Position numbers and translations under genes: made by a program
Origin: Botryosphaeria dothidea
Taxonomy: Eukaryota > Ascomycota > Dothideomycetes > Botryosphaeriales > Botryosphaeriaceae
Direction: 5' to 3'
Length of the DNA: 64,000 nucleotides
Assembly (NCBI GenBank): GCA_011503125.2
Contig: WWBZ02000073.1
Span: 744,001-808,000, forward strand
Notes under the pieces: generated by a model
What the model saw: the letters and a program-made list of their open reading frames with translations, nothing else
What the model was told of the DNA's origin: nothing
Databases searched by the model: none
Shown: positions 34,043-45,265 of the stretch, piece by piece
How positions within the stretch are numbered: position 1 is the stretch's first letter
How the letters are laid out: each line of letters opens with the position of its first letter

Positions 34043-35374
34043 TGTTCGGTGTAGTATCGCTGTCACAGATGGAGAGCAGCAAGGAAAAGGGCCGATTAAA
34101 TAAGGTTGGGGAGACGGAGAGAAGATGGGAGAGTGACAGGGGAATTTCAACGCTGGTGACACAACACACTTCTGGGAAAGGCAAATGGGTGTCGAAAGAT
34201 GGAAAAGGGATTTAGAGCACGAGGCAGTCGTATTGCTCATTTTAAAGTTTGAAGGTCCGATCTCGCCCAGCAAGTCAGACTGAATCGTTGCGCATCGCCA
34301 AACCCGAAGACCGGAGTCTCGGGATGTGGGCACAGGGGCATTTCGCAATTGCAAGCCATGCGGTGTACAGATGGTCAGCATCGCAATCTACGACACAGAC
34401 AGCAAACGTTCCGAAACAAAACGGAGGCTTGACGTTGTCTTTCCCACATTTCTGTCTGAAACAACAGAGATCCAGCAGGAATGCAAACCTTGCCAGCTAA
34501 GCCTCATTCGGAAAGATGCGGCGATTTGAGCACAATGTTTCGACCCTTTTCTGGACAACTCAGAAAATGCGCTTGTGATGATGTGCATCATGGTTTGCGA
34601 CCATCTGTGCGACCAAACACGCTGATTCGTGGGGGATGCTTTTGGCGGGCCAAGATTGGGCGTCTTTAAACAGGCCCGGCCCGGCGGACCCGCGGATCTG
34701 TGTGCGCCGCTGGCGTCTATTTTATAGACGATGTTTCATCGGGCCTTCGCTGCTGTCATGGTGCTTGAATTGTCGAGGAACCAATGAGAAGGATATAAGA
34801 AGAATACAAAGGGTGATATTACCACTAATATGAGTTCCATTGAAGAGAGCCGTATGGAATGTTGAGCCCTTGGGCTTGACCGCTCGAATCGTATCGTTGT
34901 TTGCTTGGCTATCAACCTTGAATCTCGATATGGAATTCTTGATAGAAGCGGAGAAACCTAAACGCGGCAAAACGCAAAAGTAAGGGAAGCGAGAGACTAC
35001 GCTAATGTTGACCAGACGCTCGTGAACAATGGATATTGTATACACCGTGAGACAAGCGACTTTTCGTTACTTGAGTCGGTAGGGAATTGAAGTCAAGCCT
35101 TAGATGTCGAGACAATTGAGGTCGAATATCAGGTTGCCGACTTCCCTGTCCAGTCGCTGTTCGACGCATGAACAAGGGAGAAGGACAGGCGGGGTGGGTC
35201 CTGTCAACCGTTGTGAGGCTCGGCGCTGCGATGACGTTCGTCGGCTGCAACACCAGCGCTCGAGCTTCCCCACGACACCGCCCAAACCCTCCATTCATCC
35301 ACCAACCGCCGCTCATCGCCCGCACACCTTGACCTCGAGGCCATAGCCTCCGACCCGCCCACTGCCCGCCCGCA
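34043..35374. other. divergent promoter region between DJ-1 and DUF155 genes
   Basis: 1.3 kb with only short frames. It contains the upstream regions of both divergent genes. No recognised RNA gene or repeat. Confidence 0.45.
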
Positions 35375-37333
35375 ATGGCGTCCACCACTTCAGCGAAGCC
35401 CAAGAGGGGCCCCACCGTGCTAGTGAGTACTCCACCGCACATCACCACCGCCCGCCGCCAGGCCCAAAACAATTGCAACAAGAACACTAACCCAACCTCC
35501 GCAACAAAGGTCACCGACACCCGCGAAGTCTCACCGCGCATCCCCGCCCGCCCCGCCCCAATGCAGCGCACCCCGACGACGCGCCTGATCAGCGTCGACA
35601 ACGTGCTGCAGTACGCCTCGGAGATCCCGTCCGGCCAGCGCCGCGGCCCGCCCGAGCGCCCGCGACACACGCGCACGCCGTCCGGCCGCCGCCCGCTCGA
35701 CCCGAAGCTCAGCGGCCGCCTGGCCCCGCAGTACATGCCGTCGCGCTCGAGCAAGGTCAGCGAGAAGCTGGTGCTGCTGCCCGAGGCCGAGGAGGCCGAG
35801 GAGAAGGACGACGAGGACCAGCTGGAGGGCTTCAACGACGAGGACGACGTCGGCCCGCCCGATGACAACGAGCTGGAGCGCATCAGGAGCGAGCGCGCCG
35901 GCGTGAAGGAGAAGTCGTATGCCGAGCGCTTGCCCAAGGCCAGGCGTGCCGAGAAGCTGGCTCGTGTGACGGCGTATTGCACTGCGCAGTCGTACAAGTT
36001 GCGCGGGACGGCGGATTTTGTCAAGAATCAGCATGGCGCGAGGACGAAGCTGTACGACGATTGCTTGTACACTGTCTACCATCTGCCGCTTCTGGGAGGG
36101 AATGACGGTTACAGGGTCCGGAGCAGCCCGGTGCTGAAGAGCCCGGGCGGAAAGAGTGTGTTGGACGAGGAGATTGAGCGGAACGAGAACAGGGAGTACC
36201 ACGAGGGGTATTTTGGAGACATCGAACGCTATGGCATACGAGCGCATGAGGATGGAGAGTCGCCAAGCCAGAGTCCTCGCAATGACAGCGTATCGAGATC
36301 ACCAGAAGACATGGCCGATGGTCCACGGTCCCCCGGACGGGACAGTTCACAACGCTCAATATCGCCACCGCGGATTGCGCCAAACGCCCTCGGATTTGGA
36401 GAGATGTTCGTGTTCTCCTACGGCGTCGTCGTATTCTGGAACTTCACCGAACGCCAGGAGAAGGACATCCTTGCCGACTTGACCTTTTCGCAGTCAATCA
36501 CCAGCGTCTCCCTTGTGACGCGGCCGCAGAAGGAAGAGGATTTCGAGACTGAGGAGTTCCATTTCGAGTACAATCCGGCCATTGCTCGTCCGCGTGTTTA
36601 CAACGACATGATCACCTTACGCAGTGGTGACCATATGATCAAATTGGCCATGAGCCATGCAATTGCCCAGAGCACGAAGCTCTGCTTCTTCGAGGAAAGG
36701 ATGGCGCAGATTATGATCAAAGCGCAGTATGTGCCACGGCGCCTGGCGCTCACGGGTAAGCTGGGTATGACGCGTGAGGAAGTAGTAAGCATGCTAGGCC
36801 AGCTATTTGCCAGCAGAGTCGATGTCAACCTCTGTGAGTGCCAACTTCCCTTTCCCCAGTACATTCACCATTCTCCCCTCGAAAATCGCTAACCCCTCCT
36901 ATCCAGCCTCAAACATGCTTGACGTCCCCAACTTCTTCTGGGAATCCGAACCCACCCTGCACCCTCTCTACGCCGCCATCCGCGAGTACCTCGAGATCAA
37001 ACCGCGCATCCAGGTCCTCAATGAGCGCTGCCGCGTCTTCCTCGACCTGGCCGAGATCCTCAGTGACTCCATCGCCGACAAGAAGATGACGCGTAAGCGC
37101 CCTGTTCTCCTTCCCTTCCCCCAGTCAGTTTGCTGAGACAGTGCGTTTGGGATCCAGGCATCACATGGATCATCATCGTCCTCATCGTGCTCTCCATCAT
37201 CGTCACCTGCTCCGAAGTCTTCCTCCGCTTCGGCATCCTCACCTCCGGCAAGCACAAACCGACGGCCGATGCCGCCATGTCTGCTGCTTTCGCCCCGTTG
37301 CCGATTTGCTCGCCGAGGGAGGAGCTGTTGTAG
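35375..37333 (+). CDS. RMD1/RMD8-type DUF155 membrane protein
   Basis: Exons 35375-35422, 35510-36833, 36907-37093, 37156-37333; 578 residues. The N-terminal third is basic and disordered, with an acidic block (EEAEEKDDEDQLEGFNDED). The DUF155 core follows: VTAYCTAQSYKLRGTADFV, then, after a variable Ser/Pro-rich insert, ALGFGEMFVFSYGVVVFWNF, RVYNDMITLRSGDHMIKLAM and a C-terminal helical region (PNFFWESEPTLHPLYAAIRE). One transmembrane helix near the C-terminus (about 521-545, ITWIIIVLIVLSIIV) begins with the last exon. The family includes yeast Rmd1, Rmd8 and Ydr282c and human RMND1; yeast members are linked to sporulation or vacuolar functions. Intron 1 (GTGAGT...AAAG, 87 nt, CACTAAC branch site) is a multiple of three with no stop, so retention would add 29 residues. 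Confidence 0.88.
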
Positions 37334-38405
37334 ACTGCCGAGCCGGCCGCAATCGTGTATTTTTTTTTTTCAAGTGTTTAGATTCCCTTGTACAGATAAC
37401 GGCTCTTTTCTTAATAATTTCCTCGGCACTCCGGTGTACATGGTCTGAGGAGTTTCCTGGCAGGAGTTAAGGGGAATTGAAATGGTATCGGCGTTCCAAC
37501 CTAGGTAACGGGCGTTTTCCGCTGTCTCATTGAATAGCTAAAGCTTGGAAGGTGTCGAATGAAAAAAGAGCGGGACTTAACGGTCGTTGTCACACGTCAA
37601 AAAGTCAAAGACATTCTTCAACCACGCAATGAGATGTACAAGCTTGAGAGCCTCAAATATTAGTTATCGTTTGGTAATATCGACGATTCTTCCCGCATGG
37701 AAGCATATCTGAAGCTCTCCCTCCCCACCTCCCCCCGATCCGTCTCATATCTGAGACGCTGTTTCCCAAACCCTCCGGCCTCCCTCCCAATCTCGGATTA
37801 TGATGCAAAATTGAATGGGAAAAAAGACCATTACACCTCCTCCACCTTTGCCCAATCCTTCGTCTCCCCACACGTGAGCAACTGCAACTTCTCATTACGG
37901 CAGCAGCAAGAAAAGAAAACCCTGAAGGCCATGACCGACGTCCGAGCATCCATCTTCATGGCCCCCCAAAAAGTGACGTTTTAAGGGAAATGCAAGAACT
38001 GTGACTCCATTACACGCCAGACAAGACAAATGAAAAAAGAAGCTTTCGCAGTCGAGGAGGGAAGAGGAACAATAAAAGTTTGATCAAGAAAAAAAAAACA
38101 AGTAGAAGGGTATATTTACGAGAGCAGAAAAGTGTGACACTCGCAGGCAACGCTATAAACCCCCAAAAAAGCAAATGGCAAAAAGAGCAGAGACATGAGG
38201 GCAGAACCACACACGGTCTAGCTTGCACAACCCAGGACGAAATAACATCGTCCCAAGGCACGCAAGCTAGATCCAATGCGGGGAAATCCACAACCAGGAA
38301 TTAAGGTTCGCTCGCCCGCTCTCAGAGGGAATAAAACACCAGATCGCCAAATCGCAAAGAAAAAACAACGCCCCGTCCCTTTTCTTTTTTTTTTCCCTTC
38401 TCCTC
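37334..38405. other. convergent intergenic region
   Basis: Between the DUF155 gene and the minus-strand Rax1-like gene. T-rich (37360s, 38388-38396 on plus) and A-rich tracts are typical of 3' untranslated sequence. No gene or RNA recognised. Confidence 0.5.
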
Positions 38406-39652
38406 TCATAGACGCTTGCCCGGAACGAGGATGAACAGCGCGCACAGAGCGGCGTCGGCGAGGATGATGACGAGCAGGACCATGACGGCGCGCTTGAAGA
38501 GCAGCTTCTTGACGAACGGCTCGCGGATCTTGCCGAAGCTGCCGAACGTCGTCTCGCTGCGGCCGGCGAAGACGAGGAGCGGGTCGAGCATGTACTGGTG
38601 CGAGGCCAGCGCGTAGACGCCGATCGTGAAGGGGAGGATGAGCTGCAAATGGATCCCAGAAAATTAGCCATCACTTTGACTGGATTGGGGGTTATTATAA
38701 ATTTGGGGGGAAAGCTTACCCAACAGCGATTGCTCCTTGAGTGGTTCAGGAAGATGAGGGTGAAGGCGGCCCAGAAACCACCGAACATGGCCAGCAGGCC
38801 AATGATCAGGCGAACCATCATGCTCGGGGGCACGATGTTGCCAAAGGCCTTGCAGCGCAGGAAGCCGGGGAAAGCGTCGCGCTCCATGGCCTGGAAGACG
38901 TAGTCCTTGGCAGTATCGAAGACTTCCGGGTCGTCGCGGTTCTCCACCTCAATGTCGTGGGTGATACGGTCCAGGATGCTCTGCGGCAGAATGATCTCGC
39001 GCTCGGAGCCGGGCAGGAGGTAGGTGTACAGGATCTTCTCGGCGGAGGCGCGGATGTCGTTGCGGGTGACAGTGTGCTGGTCGGGCGTCGACTGCTGGTT
39101 ACCGGAGGAATCCTGCATGGGCGAGCTGTCGGCCGTCGAGCCGGCCATGAAGCTGGGGCGCGGAGGTTCGGTGTTGGAGCGGGCCGAGTCGGTGGTGCCG
39201 ACGCTGTTCTGGGGCGAATGGCGCGGGATGGTGTCATTCTCGCGCAGGAAGGCCGACAGGCGCTGCTCCGGGGTGGTCTTGTCCTTCTCGTTGGAGGGGC
39301 CAGCTTCCGTCACGTTGTCCAGGATGGTGGAAGATCTCTTGCTGCCGGCCTTCTCCAGCTCCGGCGTCCCGAATAAATTGGTCCGGCGCAGCTCACGAAC
39401 GTAATGGCGGCACAGCGCCATGTGCTGGGAGACATCGAGCCTGGACATTCAATTAGCAATATGATGTGACGTTCTGAGCATCTAGACGCACCAGAAGTCC
39501 AGGTAATCGACCGAGCGCTGCTGGTCGCGCATGTAAATGTAGAAAAAGAAGAGATCCACGGGCGCTGATGTGCGGCGGCTAAGGACTTCGTAGAGAGTGG
39601 GCAGGCGGTCACGATGGACCTCGGGGCCCGGCGAGCTTGAAGGAGTCGTCAT
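38406..39652 (-). CDS. Rax1-like RGS-domain membrane protein
   Basis: Minus-strand exons 39652-39492, 39440-38720, 38642-38406; 372 residues. N-terminus TLYEVLSRRTSAPVDLFFFY ... RSVDYLDFW is the RGS start. After a Ser/Pro/Asp-rich insert, the rest of the RGS domain reads AEKILYTYLLPGSEREIILP ... AMERDAFPGFLRCKAFGNI, about residues 155-250. Three predicted transmembrane helices follow: MMVRLIIGLLAMFGGFWAAF, LILPFTIGVYALASHQYML and FKRAVMVLLVIILADAAL. Split RGS plus three C-terminal helices is the architecture of fungal Rax1 (bud-site selection / polarity with Rax2, family knowledge). Both introns are clean (GTGCGT...CCAG, GTAAGC...GCAG). The 5' boundary is well supported because the first ATG directly precedes conserved sequence. 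The name is given by architecture only. Confidence 0.88.
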
Positions 39653-42600
39653 GGCGTCAAATGGATGCGCGGCGTTGAAGGTCGATTTGTTGTCGCCTCA
39701 CGACGTCGCCAAGGCCAAGAGGAGGCTCGTTGGGTTGCGCCGGCGCGAGGGGTTGCAGCGAAGGAAGGCGAGCGGACGCGTTCGGCGACAGCTGGGGCTG
39801 TTGGTAGAAAAAGGACGGTGAGGAACGTGTCTCGGTGCGGGCAACAAAGGTCGAGTCGAGGTGAGACGGGTTGCGACGACGATGGCTTGTTGGAAATGAG
39901 GAGGTGAGCACGGAACGAGCGACGGTCGGAGCGAAGGAACGGTGGGCCAGGCCACGAGGGAGCCGCAAGACGGATCGCAAGGCGACAATGGAGCCGCAAG
40001 GGCGAAGGCGAGGGCAAGAGGCGCAGAGGACGAGGAGGTCGAGGAGGCTTTTTGGGGGTGCTGAAGGGAGTGCGAGCTGCAGCTTGGGTTGACGTCGTGC
40101 CACTCGGTCGCGCGCGCAACGGCTAGCCCGCTGTGCCGCCAAGCCCCCCAATCTCGCACCGCCCAATTATCGCTCACTCTCCCGCTCCAGACCTGCGTCT
40201 TTCTGTGCGTCCCGCTCGCGCAAACTTTGCTGTGCGCTGTCTGTCTACAACTCGCAATTTGGATGCCTTCCACCGCATGCTCACTCAGCCTTGCCGCTGC
40301 TTCCTGTGTCACCTGGTCCTGTGGTCCGCGTGCATCTGCCGCTCCCCTGGCCTGCTGCGCCGCCCTTATCTCTCGCACCCTGGCCATGCTGTTTTCCTAA
40401 TACGAACGCCCGCTCTCTCTCGTATACTGTTCAAACTCGGTCGTCTCCTGCGATGAGCTGTCGACTTTGACCAGCTTGATCGCCCTTTGCAGCTTACTCG
40501 CTACCCAAGACCTCTCTATGATCTCTTTTTTCTGCGTCATTCCGGGTGATCGACGCTTTAACCGCTCTTCTGCGTTTCATGATCTGCATTGAGATATTCA
40601 TACAGCGCGAGTCCCCATTGCCAAAACATGTCTTATCATGTGGTGCCGCGTCTTGTCTCTGGTTTCCCAAACGCAATCATCACGTCAAAAACATGCGCGC
40701 TGTTTATCACGTAAATCGTGCGAGTCCGTCTGCTTAGCGACGACTTACTTCACAAAGGCCGAGTAACCTTGATACTTCGCATGGGCTTCATAATCCCGTC
40801 AGAATCCCTTAGCCAGAAAGTAGAGACAGGCGATCTCAGGTGTACAAGAACATGCATTTCCCTGACTAGCACCACCGTTGAGCATGATCGTGCCTAAGGT
40901 GCATGGCTGACCATTCCGGATTGGTCGTACATACCTGGCTTATACGTTGGACGGCTCATTCCTGGAGGCTCTGAAGACCCCAACACCCATCACTAGGTTC
41001 CATCAAACTTATGCAGGCGCTGCTGATATGATTAACCCGGAATGGCGGATACATTCCGGCGCATGGTGAGCTACATCACTTGACCGAGCGGGGAGATCGT
41101 TCGGAGTAGCATTCTCCATAGTTCATCGGTCGAAGAGATTGCAAAGGCGCCGTCGTGCCTTTGGCGATTGTGTCGCATAAACAATGACAGCAGGGTTCGA
41201 CAATGCAGTGGCTTTTCCGCGTATGCATTTTGCATCGGCCTATGGAACCAAAGTACGAAATTACTTGGCTTCGGCCGCGGTCTAACATTGGTCATTGGAA
41301 CCACGAGAAGACGCATGTGCAGGTACGATACTGCATTCACAGCAGCTATCGAAGTGAATACTCAAAGAAAGGATACACATTCGAACAGCCCCTTTCCAAG
41401 GCTCTGCTATCGGGGCTATCCATAAAAAGGAACAGCCACGCCTTCTGTCGTCACTATTGCCGCAAGGTCTGCGGTGGACTGTCAGCCTCGCTTGGGGGGA
41501 TTCCCGCCTCCTGATTTCACAATTCGGTACCAAAGGCCATCCACTCAGGATGCGTATTTCAAGAATCAGCACCGGAACGGACTCCTACAGACGTTCGAGG
41601 TTGATGCATCCCGGACGCGGTATGACGGAACCGGGAATCTAGCGGACAGAAAACCTGAAAAGCAGTTCTTGGTTCGGAGCCTCAGCCTGCTCCGCGGAAC
41701 CCTGGCACAAGTGTTCACTCGCCAGAAAGCAGACTCATTATCCCGATGCGGCCGATTTATACAAAATTAGCCAACGAAATCGCTCTCTCAGGATAACCAA
41801 GTCATACATTCCAGTTTTACCGTCGTCTCTTTACTTCCATGGTTGCTACACTGTGGGAATGTATCGCAGAGTTAAAGGGCCTGGCCAGCGCCTGGTTGCC
41901 TAAGCCACTTTAACCCAATTTACGGGTTGACAACACTGCGTCCAGAGAACCAAGTACTGTAAAGGCAACGTCGTCTCTTAGTGTTTATTATTGCTAATGT
42001 CCTTTTGAAATGTAGTGATTGTTCTCCTCGTTTCTTTCAAGTGAAAAATTGTGAATTGTACCTACATGAGCTAGCTTTGGCGGGAATGTTCCCCTCCAGA
42101 CTGCATCAACTTAGCACAACTCAGTCTCTGTTTCAAACATTGCATCTAGTACTGTCTTTCGTGGAACTAGAAGCAAATGGTGCGAATTTTCAGGAGCCTC
42201 CACGGCAACGGCTTACTAATCATAGGCGGCTCATCAATGGTCATTGCTGCGTCAGCGTGGTGACCTAACACAAGATCGAGTCGGTTTTTCCCGTTCAAGC
42301 AAACGAACCAGCAGGCATTGTAGTACACCGCAAAGGCACAACAGAACCCATATGACACTAACGTCGTCAGGTGGCCCTCGTCAATCAGCAGCTGTTTCGC
42401 GACAGAGTTAAAGAGGCGAGATCTCCTCGCGGAGGCGGCCTTCGGCACCGCCCAGGTCATTTTACCGGTAGCAATGGCCTGGTTCCCGTTGGACTAAACC
42501 AGATGCTGCTCGATGGCCATCGCCCTTCATCGCTCTCCATCGCCCTTCATCACCGATCGACTACTCTTCCCGTTTGGCCCTGGAAAGAACATTTCTGCGC

Positions 42601-44176
42601 TTTACTCAAAAGGGTTCCCCTAGAAAACCGTCATCAAACGTCGCAACGGAGCCGGTCTTTCACACCGTTCATCGGCCGCTTGTCAAGGTAGAGCTAGCGT
42701 AATGTTCGGTTGTGAGTATGTGTGCGAGAATTCGTCAGGCCGTCCTTTTGCGGGTCCTGTGCACATCGCCACCTTTCCAATCGATTTCGCAAGCCGTGAC
42801 GGCTCAGCCTGTAGCTGAAGAAGTATACTCAAATCGAAATTAACAATAGCTTGGATCCTCACCATTTGTATGTTATATAAGCGCAATAGAGCAGAAAAAT
42901 AAGTTCGCCGGGGTTGAAGATTGCCCAAGTCACGCGGTGTGATTGGGCAGAAATTCGAGCTCTTCAATCCTACTCAAGACGAGCATGTGCCTTCTCAAGA
43001 ACGTCCACGAAGCAATTCGAGCTCGCGCACCAGTGCAAAGGAAGCCGCTCGTCGATGGTGCTGGGCCTTCACAGTAACGTGACCCATCCTGCAGTTTAGT
43101 GCACCTTCGAACTTCGACCGTCGATCGCACTTCGATCTAGACCACGCCACATCTCCAATACCTGCTCCTAAAAAAGACTCTCACTGCACACTCTCTACAT
43201 CCAGCAGAAACGGGAAAATTGGTATACGTTTCGCGATCTGGACGTCTAGACCCTGCAACCTTGGCCGCACAAGCAGACCCTTCCAGACGCCTCGCCGAAA
43301 GTGTCACAAGCACGCGCGATTGATGGAGGCTTGGTCCGCATAGCCAACCAATCGGCTCCTTCCGCTAGTGCTCACAGCTAGTCTGCCCTACCTAAACGGA
43401 CCCAGCTCTACAAACTATTTACGCGCTGGCGAGTCTACAAGCCACGACCGAATCCTTCCGCTACCGCAACATCCCCCATCGTGAAAGCTGCCGTTTGACA
43501 TGTATACCTCGTACAGTACAACTCAAACTAGCCGGCGACGCCGCAACCTCGAACGTCTGCGGTTGAAAGTTCCGTCGAGAGCCTGGCCTATCAGAGAGGA
43601 GGGTGCAACGAGCCGCGTGGCAGTACACATGATGCGGAGTAAGCGGCTATTTTCTTCACGGATGAGGCATTCACTAGTGTGTAGAGTGATTCGCGCAAAT
43701 ATTTCATTAGCCTATGAAGATTTCTGCAATATAAGTATATTGGCGCTCTTTTCGTCTCCCTCAAGACATCGATTTTCGACCGCAGTCCTGTATTGATACT
43801 CTCTCGTCTTGAGAACCGTCGGGGCGGTCATCTTCGCGGAGAGAACGACATCTTGATCCCTTTGGAAGCGTGCTCAAGGACTCGGATCGTCGAAGCCACA
43901 AACGGTGAAAAATTCCAATCCGATACCGCGGATGAAGAAAAGTGCGTATGCTCTTCATTCGACGTCCACTGCTCTCTCCGACCCGCGCTGGTGTGCGGGT
44001 GTCAATGCCGAAGCCGCTAGGGGGTAGCTCCCGGTGGAACCAGCAGACAACCACAGCATTCCTACCGTTCAAGACCACAAGATCCTCTTTAAGCTCAAGG
44101 TGCATGTACTCCAAAAAGAAAATAAAGTTGCGAAACATACCGCACCAAATCATCTCGACGCCTCAACACCATCCCT
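39653..44176. other. gene-poor region of about 4.5 kb
   Basis: The first ~800 bases look like promoter and leader sequence of the minus-strand Rax1-like gene (GC-rich, then C/T-rich). The rest carries only frames under about 110 codons with no domain or splice chain on either strand. Composition is more balanced than in the genes. No transposon open frames, terminal repeats or tRNA-like cloverleaf could be supported by eye. Confidence 0.45.
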
Positions 44177-44502
44177 TCCGCGGAGCAGCACCCCATCTCG
44201 CTAACAAAAGGCCCGCAACGCCGTCCCCACCAGCCAGCCCTACGCAGCCCGGTCGTCGCGCCATCCAACCACAATCCCTTTCTTCCCAAATCACAGTCCG
44301 CGGAGTCCAGGGTCCGACGTCCGAAGTTGCGGGAACAGCACCAACGTCGAACGTCGAGGCCGCTGGTTCCGCGGACCATCTCTGACGGGTTGACGTATCA
44401 GAAGACAACGTCCATCAGTCGATGTTGCGGAAGCAGCTCCGCGGAAAGGGCTGGTCTGTCTTCGACCAACCACGTTTGAGCATTGAGGTCGAGCTCCGCG
44501 GA
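44177..44502. promoter_or_regulatory. cluster of five TCCGCGGA palindromes
   Basis: The exact 8-bp palindrome TCCGCGGA occurs at 44177-44184, 44297-44304, 44368-44375, 44438-44445 and 44495-44502. It is an inverted CCG/CGG pair without spacer, the type bound by Zn(II)2Cys6 dimers, and is identical to the yeast Pdr1/Pdr3 response element. Part of the surroundings also looks repeated (GTTGCGGGAACAGCACC near 44326, GTTGCGGAAGCAGCTCC near 44424), so degraded tandem repetition is an alternative. No gene immediately next to it is recognised; the nearest coding start on either side is several kilobases away. Confidence 0.5.
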
Positions 44503-45265
44503 GCGAAGTTCTGTGCTCCCCTGTGAAATAGAGAGGGGCACATGGCTGCTGCGTTTGGCGGATGTAGAAGGGAGGGCGCGTACGTGCTCGTGCTCGATGG
44601 CGGCGGGTCCTGTATATCGTTGCGCTGCGATGACTAGTATCGCCTGCGAAGCATGAGCCCGTGGAAGTTTGGGCGCAGCAGAAAACCGTAAATTGATGTT
44701 GGCCTTTGCCCGGTATCTTCACGACTGTTTTTTCATGTCCTTGTACTTATACGGACGCTGAACTGTACCGAAATCCCACGAAACTTACCCCTACATGCGA
44801 ACCTTGCGTTCTGCCCTACAATGCATTATAGCCCCACCATCAGGGGTATTGCGGAGCAGGGCCCTACTTCTGAACAACATCTCGATCTCCTGTCGTCAAC
44901 TTTTATCAGGAGAAAATCGCACAACTTCGAACATAGCGGCTCGCCGTCCCGTGAAAGTCGATGATGCAAGACAGTTGCAATAAGCGTCACGATGAGCAGT
45001 GCTGTCGCTCCAGCATGCCTGCAGAAGCATTTTGATAGGGCATCCCTTGCAGGATCCAACCTAGGAGAAAACACCAGCCGGGGCAGTGACTGAACGAAGG
45101 TCAAGGCGATACATAAGCAGGTATTGTCTCGGCTCGTGCTGGCCTTGTCCGAACAGACTATCCTGTACTCTTTACTGTAATCTCAAATATTTTACATTTC
45201 TGGTAGACGTCAAATCTTACAGTCGTTCTTCCGCTCATTCTCTTTTTCGCACTTACCACACAAAC
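44503..45265. other. intergenic region downstream of threonyl-tRNA synthetase
   Basis: Continuation of the gene-poor stretch up to the 3' end of the minus-strand synthetase gene. Nothing recognised. Confidence 0.45.
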
